Shown: positions 18,875 through 26,794 of the stretch, one piece after another
Position numbering within the stretch: position 1 is the first letter of the stretch
How the letters are laid out: each line of letters starts with the position of its first letter
DNA from: Acidobacteriota bacterium
Lineage (GTDB): Bacteria > Acidobacteriota > Blastocatellia > Pyrinomonadales > Pyrinomonadaceae
NCBI GenBank assembly: GCA_018269075.1
Contig: JAFDVJ010000064.1
Coordinates: 38,909-102,908 of the forward strand
Reading direction: 5' to 3'
DNA length: 64,000 nucleotides
The notes under the pieces: generated by a model
The model's database searches: none
Seen by the model: the letters and a program-made list of their open reading frames with translations, nothing else
Told to the model about the DNA's origin: nothing
Position numbers and translations under genes: made by a program

Positions 18875-19510
18875 ATGGACTGGCTGAAAAAAATACTCGG
18901 AACCGACAACCCGAAAATCCGCCCGGCGTCGCCCGGCGGGTTCGATCCGAAAAAGATCGAGCGGGTCAACGCGATCAACGACAAGCTGCTCGCCGACCGG
19001 ATAATTTTTCTGGGCACGCCGATCAACGACGAAAACGCCCAACTGATCGTCGCGCAGCTGCTCTATCTCGAAGACCGCGCGCCGCGCAAGGACATCAGTT
19101 TCTACATCGACAGTTCGGGCGGGTCGGTCGCGGCGGCGATGGCGATCTACGACACGATGAAATCGATCAGACCGGACGTCGCGACCGTCTGCGTCGGCCA
19201 GGCCGGCGGAATGGCCGCGATCCTCGCGGGCGGCGGCCGCAAAGGCAAACGGTTTTCGACCGCCGCCGGCCGGTTCGTTTTCTTCCGGCCGCGTTTCGGC
19301 GGAGACGACGCGCTCATTTCGGCGGCCGAACGGCAGCGCCGCCGCGCCGAAATCAAAAAACTGAAGCGCCTGATCGTCGAAATATTCGTCCGCGAAACCG
19401 GCCGGCCGGCGAAAAAAATCCTTTCGCTGATGATAAACGACACGCTTTTAACCGCCGCCGAGGCTGTCGAGCTCGGGCTTGTTGATGATATCGTGGCGGA
19501 TAAGCGATAA
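18875..19510 (+). CDS. ClpP-fold protein lacking the catalytic Ser and His (pseudoprotease)
   Basis: 211 residues, 5 bp after the bpX6-like gene. The ClpP/crotonase fold is clear: IDSSGGSV (79-85) matches the ClpP INSPGGSV oxyanion segment, and CVGQAGGMAA aligns with the nucleophile motif CMGQAASMGA. The catalytic Ser position is Gly112, and the catalytic His position (ClpP MIHQP) is Phe137 in VFFRP. The Asp position (Asp189 in INDTLLTAAEA) is retained. It is thus predicted to be unable to cleave peptides by the ClpP mechanism, like plant and cyanobacterial ClpR or degenerate ClpP paralogues. It may act as a structural ring or adaptor for the ternary system. Residues 1-40 form an extra charged N-terminus. 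Confidence 0.85.
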   Translation: MDWLKKILGTDNPKIRPASPGGFDPKKIERVNAINDKLLADRIIFLGTPINDENAQLIVAQLLYLEDRAPRKDISFYIDSSGGSVAAAMAIYDTMKSIRPDVATVCVGQAGGMAAILAGGGRKGKRFSTAAGRFVFFRPRFGGDDALISAAERQRRRAEIKKLKRLIVEIFVRETGRPAKKILSLMINDTLLTAAEAVELGLVDDIVADKR

Positions 19511-19519
19511 TTTTAGGCT

Positions 19520-20524
19520 ATGAATCTTTTTGAATTGACGACGAAGTTGATGAGCATCCCGTCGGTCTCGGGCGACGAGGAAGCGGTCGGATTTTTTCTG
19601 CGCGATTATCTGGAAAGCTTGGGCTGGACGGTCGAATTGCAGCCGGTTTCGGAGAACCAGAACAACGTCATCGCTTATCTCAACGACCGGCCGCGCGTCG
19701 TACTTTCGACGCATCTCGACACGGTGCCGCCGTTTATCGCGCCTTCGGAAGACGACGAAAAAATCTACGGGCGCGGCTCGTGCGACGCGAAGGGCATCAT
19801 CGCCGCGCAGATCACGGCCGCCGAAGAGCTTCGAAAACAGGGAATTACGGACATCGGGCTGCTCTACACGGTCGAGGAAGAACGCTCGTCGACCGGCGCG
19901 CGGGCGGCGAACCGGCACCCGCTCGCGGCCCGATGCGAGTTTCTCGTCAACGGCGAGCCGACCGACAACGATCTCGCGACGGGGTCGAAGGGCACGTTTC
20001 GCCTGAACATCCTGACCGAAGGCAAAGCCGCGCATTCGGCCTATCCCGAGGAGGGCGAATCGGCCGTCGAAAAGCTGCTCGACATTCTCCGCGACGTCCG
20101 CGCGACCGAATTCCCGAACGACGATTTTTTCGGCGCGACGACCGTCAACATCGGCACGATCGAGGGCGGCGTCGCGCTCAACGTGATCCCGCCGCGCGCC
20201 GCCGCCGGTCTCGCCGTCCGGCTGACGACGCCGCGCGCGCCGGTCGAGGCCGCGCTCGAAGAGATCGTCGGGAACCGCGGCCGGATCGAAGTCCTCTCGT
20301 GCAGCGAACCGGTCCGGATGCTCGCCGTCGAGGGATTTCGCCAGAAAGCCGTCCGCTTTACCACCGACATCCCTTACTTAACGAACTGGGGGCAACCGCT
20401 GCTGCTCGGTCCGGGCTCGATCCTCGTCGCGCATACGAAGGACGAATTCGTGCTCAAAAAAGATCTCGAGGAAGCGGTCGAATTGTATGTTAATCTGGTG
20501 AAAAATCTATTGAACGGAATATGA
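19520..20524 (+). CDS. dapE: M20 metallopeptidase, probable succinyl-diaminopimelate desuccinylase
   Basis: 334 residues. M20 zinc ligands are visible: STHLDTVPP (His65, Asp67), CDAKG (Asp89), EEERS (Glu119/120) and the terminal VAHTKDEF His. It is co-transcribed with dapB, whose ATG overlaps this stop in ATGA, and dapD (succinyltransferase) and dapA are in the same window. A role as the desuccinylase DapE is therefore the best inference. The sequence is shorter than typical E. coli DapE (about 375) and also resembles ArgE/LysK-type deacylases, so the substrate is inferred from context. Confidence 0.75.
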   Translation: MNLFELTTKLMSIPSVSGDEEAVGFFLRDYLESLGWTVELQPVSENQNNVIAYLNDRPRVVLSTHLDTVPPFIAPSEDDEKIYGRGSCDAKGIIAAQITAAEELRKQGITDIGLLYTVEEERSSTGARAANRHPLAARCEFLVNGEPTDNDLATGSKGTFRLNILTEGKAAHSAYPEEGESAVEKLLDILRDVRATEFPNDDFFGATTVNIGTIEGGVALNVIPPRAAAGLAVRLTTPRAPVEAALEEIVGNRGRIEVLSCSEPVRMLAVEGFRQKAVRFTTDIPYLTNWGQPLLLGPGSILVAHTKDEFVLKKDLEEAVELYVNLVKNLLNGI

Positions 20525-21216
20525 AAATAGCATTGATCGGCTACGGCGCGATGGGGAAACTGATCGAAACGCTGGCCGTAAACAAAAATCACGAGATCTA
20601 TTGCACGATCGACGACGCGGACGCCGGGCTTTCGGCCGACGAGCTGGCCGGGAAACTGCGCGGCGCGGACGCGGCGATCGATTTTTCGGTCGCCGAAGCC
20701 GTCGAGCGCAACGTCCGCGCGTGTCTCGCCGCGAAAGTTCCGCTCGTCGAGGGCACGACCGGCTGGAACGCGCGCAAAGACGCGATCCGAAAGCTCGTCG
20801 AAGCGGCCGACGGCGCGTTCGTCTTCGGCGCGAATTTTTCGGTCGGCGTCAATCTTTTCTACCGGATCGCCGATTTCGCGGCCGCGCTCTTCGCGCGGTT
20901 TCCCGATTACGAGACCTTTATCGAGGAACGCCACCACTCGCGCAAAAAGGACGCGCCGTCGGGCACCGCTTTGAAATTGAAGGACATCGTCGCAAAACAT
21001 ATCGCCAGGGATTTTTCGGTCGCGGCGACGCGCGCCGGCGCGATTCCCGGCACGCACACGGTCGGCTTCGACGCGGCGCCCGACACGATCGAGCTGACGC
21101 ACACCGCGCGCTCGCGCGAAGGCTTCGCGCGCGGCGCGATCCTCGCCGCCGAATGGATCGCGGGGAAAAAGGGCTTTTACGAATTCACGGAAGTGATGGA
21201 CGAGATTCTGAGTTGA
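20521..21216 (+). CDS. dapB: 4-hydroxy-tetrahydrodipicolinate reductase
   Basis: 231 residues. GYGAMGK (7-13) is the dinucleotide-binding loop, EGTTGW is present, and ERHHSRKKDAPSGTALKL matches the DapB catalytic His-His/Lys motif. It reduces the DapA product with NAD(P)H in lysine and peptidoglycan precursor synthesis. Its start overlaps the dapE-like stop, and its stop overlaps a TTG start of the next gene, giving a three-gene coupled unit. Confidence 0.95.
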   Translation: MKIALIGYGAMGKLIETLAVNKNHEIYCTIDDADAGLSADELAGKLRGADAAIDFSVAEAVERNVRACLAAKVPLVEGTTGWNARKDAIRKLVEAADGAFVFGANFSVGVNLFYRIADFAAALFARFPDYETFIEERHHSRKKDAPSGTALKLKDIVAKHIARDFSVAATRAGAIPGTHTVGFDAAPDTIELTHTARSREGFARGAILAAEWIAGKKGFYEFTEVMDEILS

Positions 21217-21590
21217 TATCTTCGGAGCTTTACATCGTCATCTTCGCCGTCTACGCGATGTTTTTCGGCGTGACCCGCAAATGGATTCTGAACAGCCGGA
21301 AAGATTTTCGCGCGAAAAAGCGGCTTTTTGCCGGGCTGCTCGTTTTCAGCGGCGTCTTTTTAGGGACGCTCGTGTGGTCGATGGCCGGCTTCCGGTTTTC
21401 GTGGGCCGTGTTCTTCGTCCTGCTTGTTCCGGTCGTCCTGATCACCGGGATCAACCTGATGACCACCGGCTTTTGCGAATCGTGCGCGGCGCCGTTCATC
21501 AACGCGAAGTTCTGGCAGCGCGCGAAACTTTGTCCGGTCTGCCGGCGAAGAGGCGAAATTTATGAACAGACCGGAGATTCGATAAAATGA
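21213..21590 (+). CDS. Small two-TM protein with C-terminal zinc ribbon
   Basis: About 125 residues if started at the TTG (21213) that overlaps the dapB stop as TTGA; an ATG at 21258 is the alternative. Hydrophobic segments follow at about residues 5-20, 40-58 and 62-82. The C-terminus has CESCAAPF...KLCPVCRRRG, a probable zinc ribbon with two CxxC pairs. I do not recognise the family. Translational coupling to dapB is inferred from the overlap. Confidence 0.6.
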   Translation: MISSELYIVIFAVYAMFFGVTRKWILNSRKDFRAKKRLFAGLLVFSGVFLGTLVWSMAGFRFSWAVFFVLLVPVVLITGINLMTTGFCESCAAPFINAKFWQRAKLCPVCRRRGEIYEQTGDSIK

Positions 21591-21608
21591 AAGTCGAACC
21601 CGAAACGA

Positions 21609-22265
21609 ATGAGTAAACCGCGCATTAAAATCTGCTGCATCTCGTCCGTCGACGAAGCCCGCGCGGCGGTCGCGGCGGGCGCGGCGGCGCTCGGGCTGGT
21701 CGGGCCGATGCCGTCGGGGCCGGGCGTCATCACCGACGACGAAATTTACGCGATCGCGAAGGAAGTCCCGCCGCCGGTCGCGACGTTTCTGCTGACGAGC
21801 GAGACGCAGGCGGCGGACGTCGTCGCGCATTACCGGCGCGTCGAAACGAACACGATCCAGCTCGTCGACGCGCTCGCCGATAAAGACTACAAAGCGATTC
21901 GCGCACAGCTTCCGGCCGTCAAACTGGTGCAGGTCGTTCACGTGCTCGACGACGCTTCCGTCGACGAGGCGTGCGAAGCGGCGGCCGAAGCGGACGCGGT
22001 CCTGCTCGATTCGGGCAATCCGAACCTCGCCGTCAAGGAGCTCGGCGGGACGGGCCGCGTGCATAACTGGGATTTGAGCCGCAAAATCGTCGAAACCTGC
22101 GGCAAGCCCGTATTTTTAGCCGGCGGCATCCGCGCCGGCAACGTCCGCGAAGCGTTCGAGAAGGTCGGCCCGTTCGGCTTCGATCTCTGTTCGAGCGTGC
22201 GCACCGGCGGCCGGCTCGATCCGGCGAAGCTCGACGCGTTTTTCGCGGAAGTCGAAAGATTGTAA
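21609..22265 (+). CDS. Phosphoribosylanthranilate isomerase-family protein
   Basis: 218 residues with a TIM-barrel layout. The N-terminal KICCIS aligns with the TrpF KICGIT catalytic-Cys strand, VLLDS supplies the acid Asp, and FLAGGIRAGNV matches the phosphate-binding loop. The motif variant KICCI and the C-terminal LCSSVRTGGRLDP (TrpF usually has SSGVE-type) place it in a divergent TrpF clade. It is not beside other trp genes. It may be the cell's TrpF or a paralogue with another sugar-phosphate substrate. Confidence 0.7.
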   Translation: MSKPRIKICCISSVDEARAAVAAGAAALGLVGPMPSGPGVITDDEIYAIAKEVPPPVATFLLTSETQAADVVAHYRRVETNTIQLVDALADKDYKAIRAQLPAVKLVQVVHVLDDASVDEACEAAAEADAVLLDSGNPNLAVKELGGTGRVHNWDLSRKIVETCGKPVFLAGGIRAGNVREAFEKVGPFGFDLCSSVRTGGRLDPAKLDAFFAEVERL

Positions 22266-22287
22266 GGCGCGCCGGCGCTCCCGCTCG

Positions 22288-22914
22288 CTACCGGCCGCGC
22301 CGCTGCCGGTCGATAAAGTCCGACGGATCGAGCCAGCCCCTGCGATCAGTTGAATAGCCCGGGCCGGCCTGACGCCACATCGGACAATCCTCGGTTCTCA
22401 ATTCGAAATGCAGATGACAGAAATATTTTCCGTCGGCGTTGCCGACCTCGCCGAGCTGTTCGCGCAGGGCGACGTCGCCCGATGTTTTCGAGATCTTCCG
22501 CAGATGCCCGTAAAGCGATTCGATCTTCGTGCCGTCGGCCAGCACGTGCTCGACGATGACGACGCTGCCCCAGCCCGGGCCGGCGTTTTCGGCGAACACG
22601 ATCCGGCCGGCGGCGATCGCGTAAACGGGCGCGCCGCAGTCGGTGTCGCCGCCGGAATTCTTGTTCCAGTCCTCGCCGAGATGATTGTTTTCGCCGAAAT
22701 CCTGCGCGTTGTACCACTCGTCCTTTTTGTCCTTCGCCTGCGTCAGATTTTCGGCCGGCCCGAGCGGGTACGCGAACCGGTCGGCGACCGGCGGCGGCGC
22801 GGGCGACGCGGCGGGCGGCGCGTCGTTCGCCGGATTTCGCTGCGCTTCCGAAGACTGACAGGCGAAATGCAGGACCGAATAAATCACGATTAAAGAAACG
22901 CTTATCAATCTCAT
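22288..22914 (-). CDS. Lipoprotein M23-family peptidase (LytM-like)
   Basis: The start is placed at the ATG at 22914, giving 208 residues. This start yields a lipoprotein signal (VLHFAC, Cys19), whereas longer frames only translate the adjacent tandem repeat. A Pro/Ala-rich linker follows, then an M23 domain with HLGEDWN (zinc-ligand His and Asp), YGHL and HLHFE (the HxH motif). Predicted to be a zinc endopeptidase or amidase-assisting factor at the periplasmic face. It is divergent from dapA. Confidence 0.8.
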   Translation of the reverse strand: MRLISVSLIVIYSVLHFACQSSEAQRNPANDAPPAASPAPPPVADRFAYPLGPAENLTQAKDKKDEWYNAQDFGENNHLGEDWNKNSGGDTDCGAPVYAIAAGRIVFAENAGPGWGSVVIVEHVLADGTKIESLYGHLRKISKTSGDVALREQLGEVGNADGKYFCHLHFELRTEDCPMWRQAGPGYSTDRRGWLDPSDFIDRQRRGR

Positions 22915-22971
22915 AAATATTTGCAATGCGTTTTTGTAACTTGACCGCCGATCAGAATATACTTTCTTTGA

Positions 22972-23077
22972 CGAAGTTTGGGAAGTTTGGGAAGTTCCGG
23001 AAGTTGAGGAAGCAAGTCGTTTTTCTTCCTCAACTTCCGATACTTCCCAAACTTCCCGAACTTCCCGAACCAGCATT
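22972..23077. repeat. 9-bp-unit inverted repeat between M23 gene and dapA
   Basis: The left arm repeats GAAGTTTGG/GAAGTTCCG and the right arm repeats the complement (CTTCCCAAA/CTTCCCGAA). The stem would end directly at the dapA start. Confidence 0.85.
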
Positions 23078-23983
23078 ATGACGATGAAATTAGATTGGCT
23101 GCGCGGCTGCGGAACCGCGCTCGTAACGCCGTTTCACCGCGACGGCTCGATCGACGAGGAATGCTTTCAGCGGCTCGTCGAGCGGCAGGTCAAAAACGGC
23201 GTCAAAATACTGATCCCGTGCGGCACGACCGGCGAGGCCGTGACGATGTCGGACGCCGAAAAGCTCCGCGTCATCAAGCTCTGCATCGACGTCGCGCATA
23301 AACTTAAGGCGAAAGTGATCGCCGGCACCGGCAGCAACAACACGGCCGCGACGATCGCGCTGACGCGCAAGGTGCGCGAATTGGGCGCGGACGGCGCGCT
23401 CGTCGTCGCGCCGTATTACAACAAGCCGACGCAGGAAGGAATGTTCTGCCATTTCGCCGAGGTCGCGAAATCGGTCAAGAAGTTTCCGGTGATGCTCTAC
23501 AACGTGCCGTCGCGCACGTCGTCGAACATCTCGGCCGAGACGACGCTGAGGCTCGCCGAAGCCTACGAGAACATTGTCGCGACGAAGGAAGCGTCGGGCA
23601 ATTTCTCGCAGGTGATGCAGATCATCAAACACCGGCCGAAGGGCTTCGCCGTCTTTTCCGGCGACGACGCGACGACGCTGCCGCTGATCTCGGTCGGCGC
23701 GGACGGGCTTGTCTCGGTCGTCTCGAACGAGCTGCCGAAGGAAACGTCGGCGATGGTCGAAAAGGCGCTCGACGGCGCGTGGACGGCGGCCCGCAAGCTG
23801 CATTACAAGCTGCTGCCGCTGATGGAGGCGAACTTTATCGAAGCGAGCCCCGCGCCGTGCAAGTTCGTGATGAAGGAGATGAAGTTGCTCGAAGAAAACC
23901 TGCGCCTGCCGCTCGTCCCGGTCACCGAACCGACGGGCGAAAAGCTGCGCCGGATTCTCGGCGAGCTGAATTTCAAGTCCTGA
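23078..23983 (+). CDS. dapA: 4-hydroxy-tetrahydrodipicolinate synthase
   Basis: 301 residues. Class I aldolase motifs: GTTGEAVTMS (pyruvate carboxylate binding), YNVPSRTSSNIS (Tyr), VATKEASGN (Schiff-base Lys). It condenses pyruvate and aspartate semialdehyde in the lysine/DAP pathway. A repeat hairpin lies immediately before the ATG with almost no untranslated leader of its own, and another begins at the stop. Confidence 0.95.
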   Translation: MTMKLDWLRGCGTALVTPFHRDGSIDEECFQRLVERQVKNGVKILIPCGTTGEAVTMSDAEKLRVIKLCIDVAHKLKAKVIAGTGSNNTAATIALTRKVRELGADGALVVAPYYNKPTQEGMFCHFAEVAKSVKKFPVMLYNVPSRTSSNISAETTLRLAEAYENIVATKEASGNFSQVMQIIKHRPKGFAVFSGDDATTLPLISVGADGLVSVVSNELPKETSAMVEKALDGAWTAARKLHYKLLPLMEANFIEASPAPCKFVMKEMKLLEENLRLPLVPVTEPTGEKLRRILGELNFKS

Positions 23984-24062
23984 GTCTGAAGTCCGAAGTC
24001 TAAGTCAAAGGCCAAAGACCAAAGACTCAAGACTTGAGACTTAAGACTCAGGACTCAAAAAC
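23981..24062. repeat. 7-bp-unit inverted repeat (AGTCTGA/AGACTCA family)
   Basis: Begins at the dapA stop and ends 2 nt before the next start. The left arm is TGAGTCTGAAGTCCGAAGTC, a middle segment is AAAGGCCAAAGACCAAAGAC, and the right arm is ACTTGAGACTTAAGACTCAG. Confidence 0.85.
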
Positions 24063-24063
24063 C

Positions 24064-24444
24064 ATGAAAATTCATTTCGACGGCGTCATCGGCATCCTTA
24101 TCTTTCTGGCGGTCGCCGCCGGACTGCTGATCGTGTTCGCGGTCAGCGCGCTCGTTTCGTTCTTCGCCGCGCCGCCCGCTCCGCATTCGACGCGGTTCCC
24201 GTGGGCGTGGTGTTATTCGTATTCCTCGGCGATTCTGCTCGTCTTCGACGGCTTCGTCTTTCTGGTCTGGATGGCTCAGACGGATAAAACCATCACGGTC
24301 GCTCAGGGACAGGCGTTCGACCGCTGGATGTTTTATTACTGGCTGCCGCTCCATTTCGTCGTCTTTTTCGCCGTCGCCTACGCGTTTCGCGGCCGGCAGA
24401 AACGAAAGGCCGAGATCGATCGCTTGGTCGACAAACTCCGCTGA
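24064..24444 (+). CDS. Small membrane protein, unknown
   Basis: 126 residues from the ATG just after the repeat. Three hydrophobic helices lie at about residues 8-33, 48-68 and 85-110, with a basic C-terminal tail (RGRQKRKAEIDRLVDKLR). No family recognised. It follows dapA on the same strand across the repeat hairpin. Confidence 0.65.
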   Translation: MKIHFDGVIGILIFLAVAAGLLIVFAVSALVSFFAAPPAPHSTRFPWAWCYSYSSAILLVFDGFVFLVWMAQTDKTITVAQGQAFDRWMFYYWLPLHFVVFFAVAYAFRGRQKRKAEIDRLVDKLR

Positions 24445-24543
24445 CCGTCTTCGCCGTTCTGCAATTATCCGGCGGCCGGCGCGTTCAACCGGACGGGCGG
24501 CGGTTTTTTCGCCGTCATCGAAATCGAAGGAGAATCGCAAAAT

Positions 24544-24963
24544 ATGAACGGAAAAATCTCGATCTTCGGACTCGGCCTGCTGATCGCGCTCGCGGCGGCG
24601 CTTGCGGCGGCGCAGAGCAATCCGCCGCTTCTGACATTCAATGATCTGCAGAAATACGATTCGAAGAACGCGACGTTTCGGATCGAAGCCTACGTCTTCG
24701 ACATCTACAAATGCCCGCCGTGTCCGCCGGGAATGATGTGCAAGCCCTGCATTCCGAACAATCTGACGGTCGTCGACCGGATCGACGAGAAAAACACGTC
24801 GGCGATGAAGCAGCTCCGCATCCTGACCGACGATACCGCTAAATTCACGCGCACCGAAAAATATCTCTTCACGGTGCACGTCAAAAGCCGGCTCGATGAA
24901 GGCAAACCGGTCTTCGAGGTCGAGCTCGTTTCGTTCGAAAAGGTCAAGCCGAAAAAGAACTAG
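24544..24963 (+). CDS. Small secreted Cys-rich protein
   Basis: 139 residues with a signal peptide (1-23, AAAQ). The mature protein has a tight cysteine cluster, CPPCPPGMMCKPC, at about residues 58-70, then a strand-rich region ending FTVHVKSRLDEGKPVFEVELVSFEKV. The cluster could bind a metal or form disulfides. The fold looks like an OB-type beta-barrel, but that is a guess. No family recognised. Confidence 0.6.
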   Translation: MNGKISIFGLGLLIALAAALAAAQSNPPLLTFNDLQKYDSKNATFRIEAYVFDIYKCPPCPPGMMCKPCIPNNLTVVDRIDEKNTSAMKQLRILTDDTAKFTRTEKYLFTVHVKSRLDEGKPVFEVELVSFEKVKPKKN

Positions 24964-25030
24964 CCGGCCGGAAAAAACGGCGCCGAAGCATATTCCTCAA
25001 AAACGAAATCGGGTTTATAATCTCTTTACG

Positions 25031-25100
25031 GAAAGGACTAGTTTAACGGAAAAACGCTGATTGCTAATGAGAGTTGCCGGTTCGATTCCGGCTCCTTTCC
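25031..25100 (+). tRNA. tRNA-like gene, anticodon GCT by position (Ser), degenerate
   Basis: Acceptor GAAAGGA/TCCTTTC, D-arm GTTT-AACGGAA-AAAC and T-arm GCCGG-TTCGATT-CCGGC are all good. The anticodon loop TTGCTAA gives GCT, but the anticodon stem CTGA/TGAG has a G-G mismatch and only 4 positions. There is an extra base after the acceptor, and no long variable arm as expected for serine. It may be a pseudogene or an unusual tRNA. Confidence 0.5.
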
Positions 25101-25110
25101 GCACCGTTTG

Positions 25111-25181
25111 AAAGGGATAGTTTAACGGAAAAGCGCCGCACTCCAACTGCGGAGTTAAAGGCTCGATTCCTTTTCCCTTTC
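25111..25181 (+). tRNA. tRNA-Trp (anticodon CCA)
   Basis: Acceptor AAAGGGA/TCCCTTT, TA at positions 8-9, D-stem GTTT/AAGC (one G-U), anticodon stem CCGCA/TGCGG with loop CTCCAAC, variable AGTT, T-stem AAAGG/CCTTT with loop CTCGATT. CCA is not encoded. It shares its D-arm with both neighbours. Confidence 0.7.
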
Positions 25182-25194
25182 GTCGAATTTTACG

Positions 25195-25265
25195 GAAGAG
25201 ATAGTTTAAAGGAAAAACATCGGTCTCATAAACCGAAGTTAAAGGTTCGATTCCTTTTCTCTTCC
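25195..25265 (+). tRNA. tRNA with CAT anticodon (Met or Ile2)
   Basis: Acceptor GAAGAGA/TCTCTTC, D-arm GTTT-AAAGGAA-AAAC, anticodon arm TCGGT-CTCATAA-ACCGA, variable AGTT, T-arm AAAGG-TTCGATT-CCTTT. The cloverleaf is complete. The A-rich sequence is unlike typical high-GC chromosomal tRNAs. Amino-acid identity depends on C34 modification. Confidence 0.7.
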
Positions 25266-25278
25266 GCACCGTGATCTG

Positions 25279-26658
25279 ATGACCGATTTTACCGACGACG
25301 AGCTCGAAAAATGTCTCCGCGTGCTGCGCGTCGTCGCGCGCGCGCCGGAACGGGCCGACGAGCTGACCGAGCTCAAGACGCTCGTCGCGAAGATCTACAC
25401 GAAGGCCCGCCGCGAGCGCCGTCGCGACGCGCGGGCGGCGCTCGCGGGCGAGCTCGGCGAGCTCCGGGAGTCGACGGTTCTATATCAGAAAAACAAGGCG
25501 CTCGACGCCGGCGCGCCGCTGCTCGTCGCGCCGCGCGACGAGGGTTACCGCACCTCGCCGAAGCCCGCGAACTGCTACATCTGCAAGACGCCCTACACCG
25601 CCGTTCATTTTTTCTATCACCTGCTCTGCCCGTCGTGCGCCGAGTTCAATTACGCGAAACGCTTTCAAAGAACGGATTTGCGCGGTCGCCGCGCGCTCGT
25701 CACCGGCGGGCGGATGAAGATCGGTTACGAGCTCGCGCTGCGAATGCTCCGTGACGGCGCGGAAGTCTTCGTGACGACGCGCTTTCCCCGAAACGCCGCC
25801 GCGAAGTTCGCGAAAGAAAACGATTTCGGCGAGTTTCAAGACCGGCTGCGGATTTACGGTCTCGACCTGCGCAATCTGCGCGCCGTCGAGGAATTCGCCG
25901 ATAATCTCAGAGCCGAACTCGACTATCTCGACATTCTCGTCCACAACGCCGCGCAGACCGTCAAGCGGCCGGCCGGTTTCTACGCGCATCTGATCGAGCG
26001 CGAAAAATCGGCGCCGGAGCTGCTGCCGCCCGCGCTCGAAGATCTCGTCAAAACGAAGGAATTCGCGCTCGCCGAGCAGCACGCGCAGTATCCGCAGGTC
26101 TTCGCGCCCGAAAATCTGCTGATCGCGCAAGCGGAGTTCGACGGTCACGGCCAGCCGAAGGATTTTCGGGCCGTCAACAGTTGGACGGCGCGGCTCGAAG
26201 ACGTCTCGACGCTCGAGCTCGTCGAGACGCAGCTCGTCAACGCCGTCGCGCCGTTCGTCCTGACCGGAAAACTCAAGCCTCTGCTCGAACGCTCGCCGCA
26301 CGAACGAAAATTCGTCGTCAACGTCTCGGCGATGGAAGGCCAGTTCGCGCGCCGGAACAAGACCTGTTTCCACCCGCACACGAATATGGCGAAAGCCGCG
26401 CTCAATATGCTGACGCGGACCTCGGCGCAGGATTTCGCGCGGTCGGGCATCTATATGAACAGCGTCGACACGGGCTGGATCACCGAGGAAAACCCGTATC
26501 CGAAAAAGACGCGGATTCAGGAGCGGGGTTTTATCACGCCGCTCGACGAGATCGACGGCGCGGCCCGCGTCTACGATCCGGTCGCGCGCGGCCTCAACGA
26601 GGAGGAAACGCCGGTTTTCGGCTGTTTTCTCAAAGACTACGCGCCGTCGGAGTGGTGA
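25279..26658 (+). CDS. Large SDR-fold protein with N-terminal zinc-binding extension
   Basis: 459 residues. Residues 1-95 are a helical charged region. CYICKTPY...LCPSC (about 98-120) is a CxxC...CxxC zinc ribbon. The SDR Rossmann domain starts at RALVTGGRMKIGYELAL (about residue 138) and continues with VHNAAQ and VVNVSAMEG. In the active-site helix the usual YxxxK is TNMAK (sequence HTNMAKAALNMLT), so the catalytic Tyr seems absent while Lys is kept. It ends in DTGWITEE and a long C-terminal segment. It could be a non-classical oxidoreductase or a ligand-sensing SDR. It starts 14 bp after the tRNA trio. Confidence 0.75.
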   Translation: MTDFTDDELEKCLRVLRVVARAPERADELTELKTLVAKIYTKARRERRRDARAALAGELGELRESTVLYQKNKALDAGAPLLVAPRDEGYRTSPKPANCYICKTPYTAVHFFYHLLCPSCAEFNYAKRFQRTDLRGRRALVTGGRMKIGYELALRMLRDGAEVFVTTRFPRNAAAKFAKENDFGEFQDRLRIYGLDLRNLRAVEEFADNLRAELDYLDILVHNAAQTVKRPAGFYAHLIEREKSAPELLPPALEDLVKTKEFALAEQHAQYPQVFAPENLLIAQAEFDGHGQPKDFRAVNSWTARLEDVSTLELVETQLVNAVAPFVLTGKLKPLLERSPHERKFVVNVSAMEGQFARRNKTCFHPHTNMAKAALNMLTRTSAQDFARSGIYMNSVDTGWITEENPYPKKTRIQERGFITPLDEIDGAARVYDPVARGLNEEETPVFGCFLKDYAPSEW

Positions 26659-26794
26659 GGAAAGTTTAAAAGTGAAAAAGTCTGAAAGTGAAAAAGTTTG
26701 AAAGTGAAAAAGTGAAAAAGTTTTGTCGCCATCGTGATGCCAGCTTTTCCACTTTTCCACTTTTACCCTTTTTCACCTTTACAACTTTATCAAT
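26659..26794. repeat. Inverted repeat of AGTGAAAA(A) units
   Basis: The left arm (26660-26732) repeats AAGTGAAAAAGT/TTGAAAGTG and the right arm (26745-26792) repeats TTTTCCACTT/TTTTTCACC. It fills the whole gap between the SDR stop and the LRR start. Confidence 0.85.

Noticed and set aside
22915..23076. 54-residue N-terminal extension of the M23 lipoprotein
   Set aside because: It translates the tandem repeat; the internal Met gives a perfect lipoprotein signal.
25015..25269. 84-residue minus-strand frame with GIEPLT repeats
   Set aside because: This is the familiar false translation of the antisense of tRNA genes.
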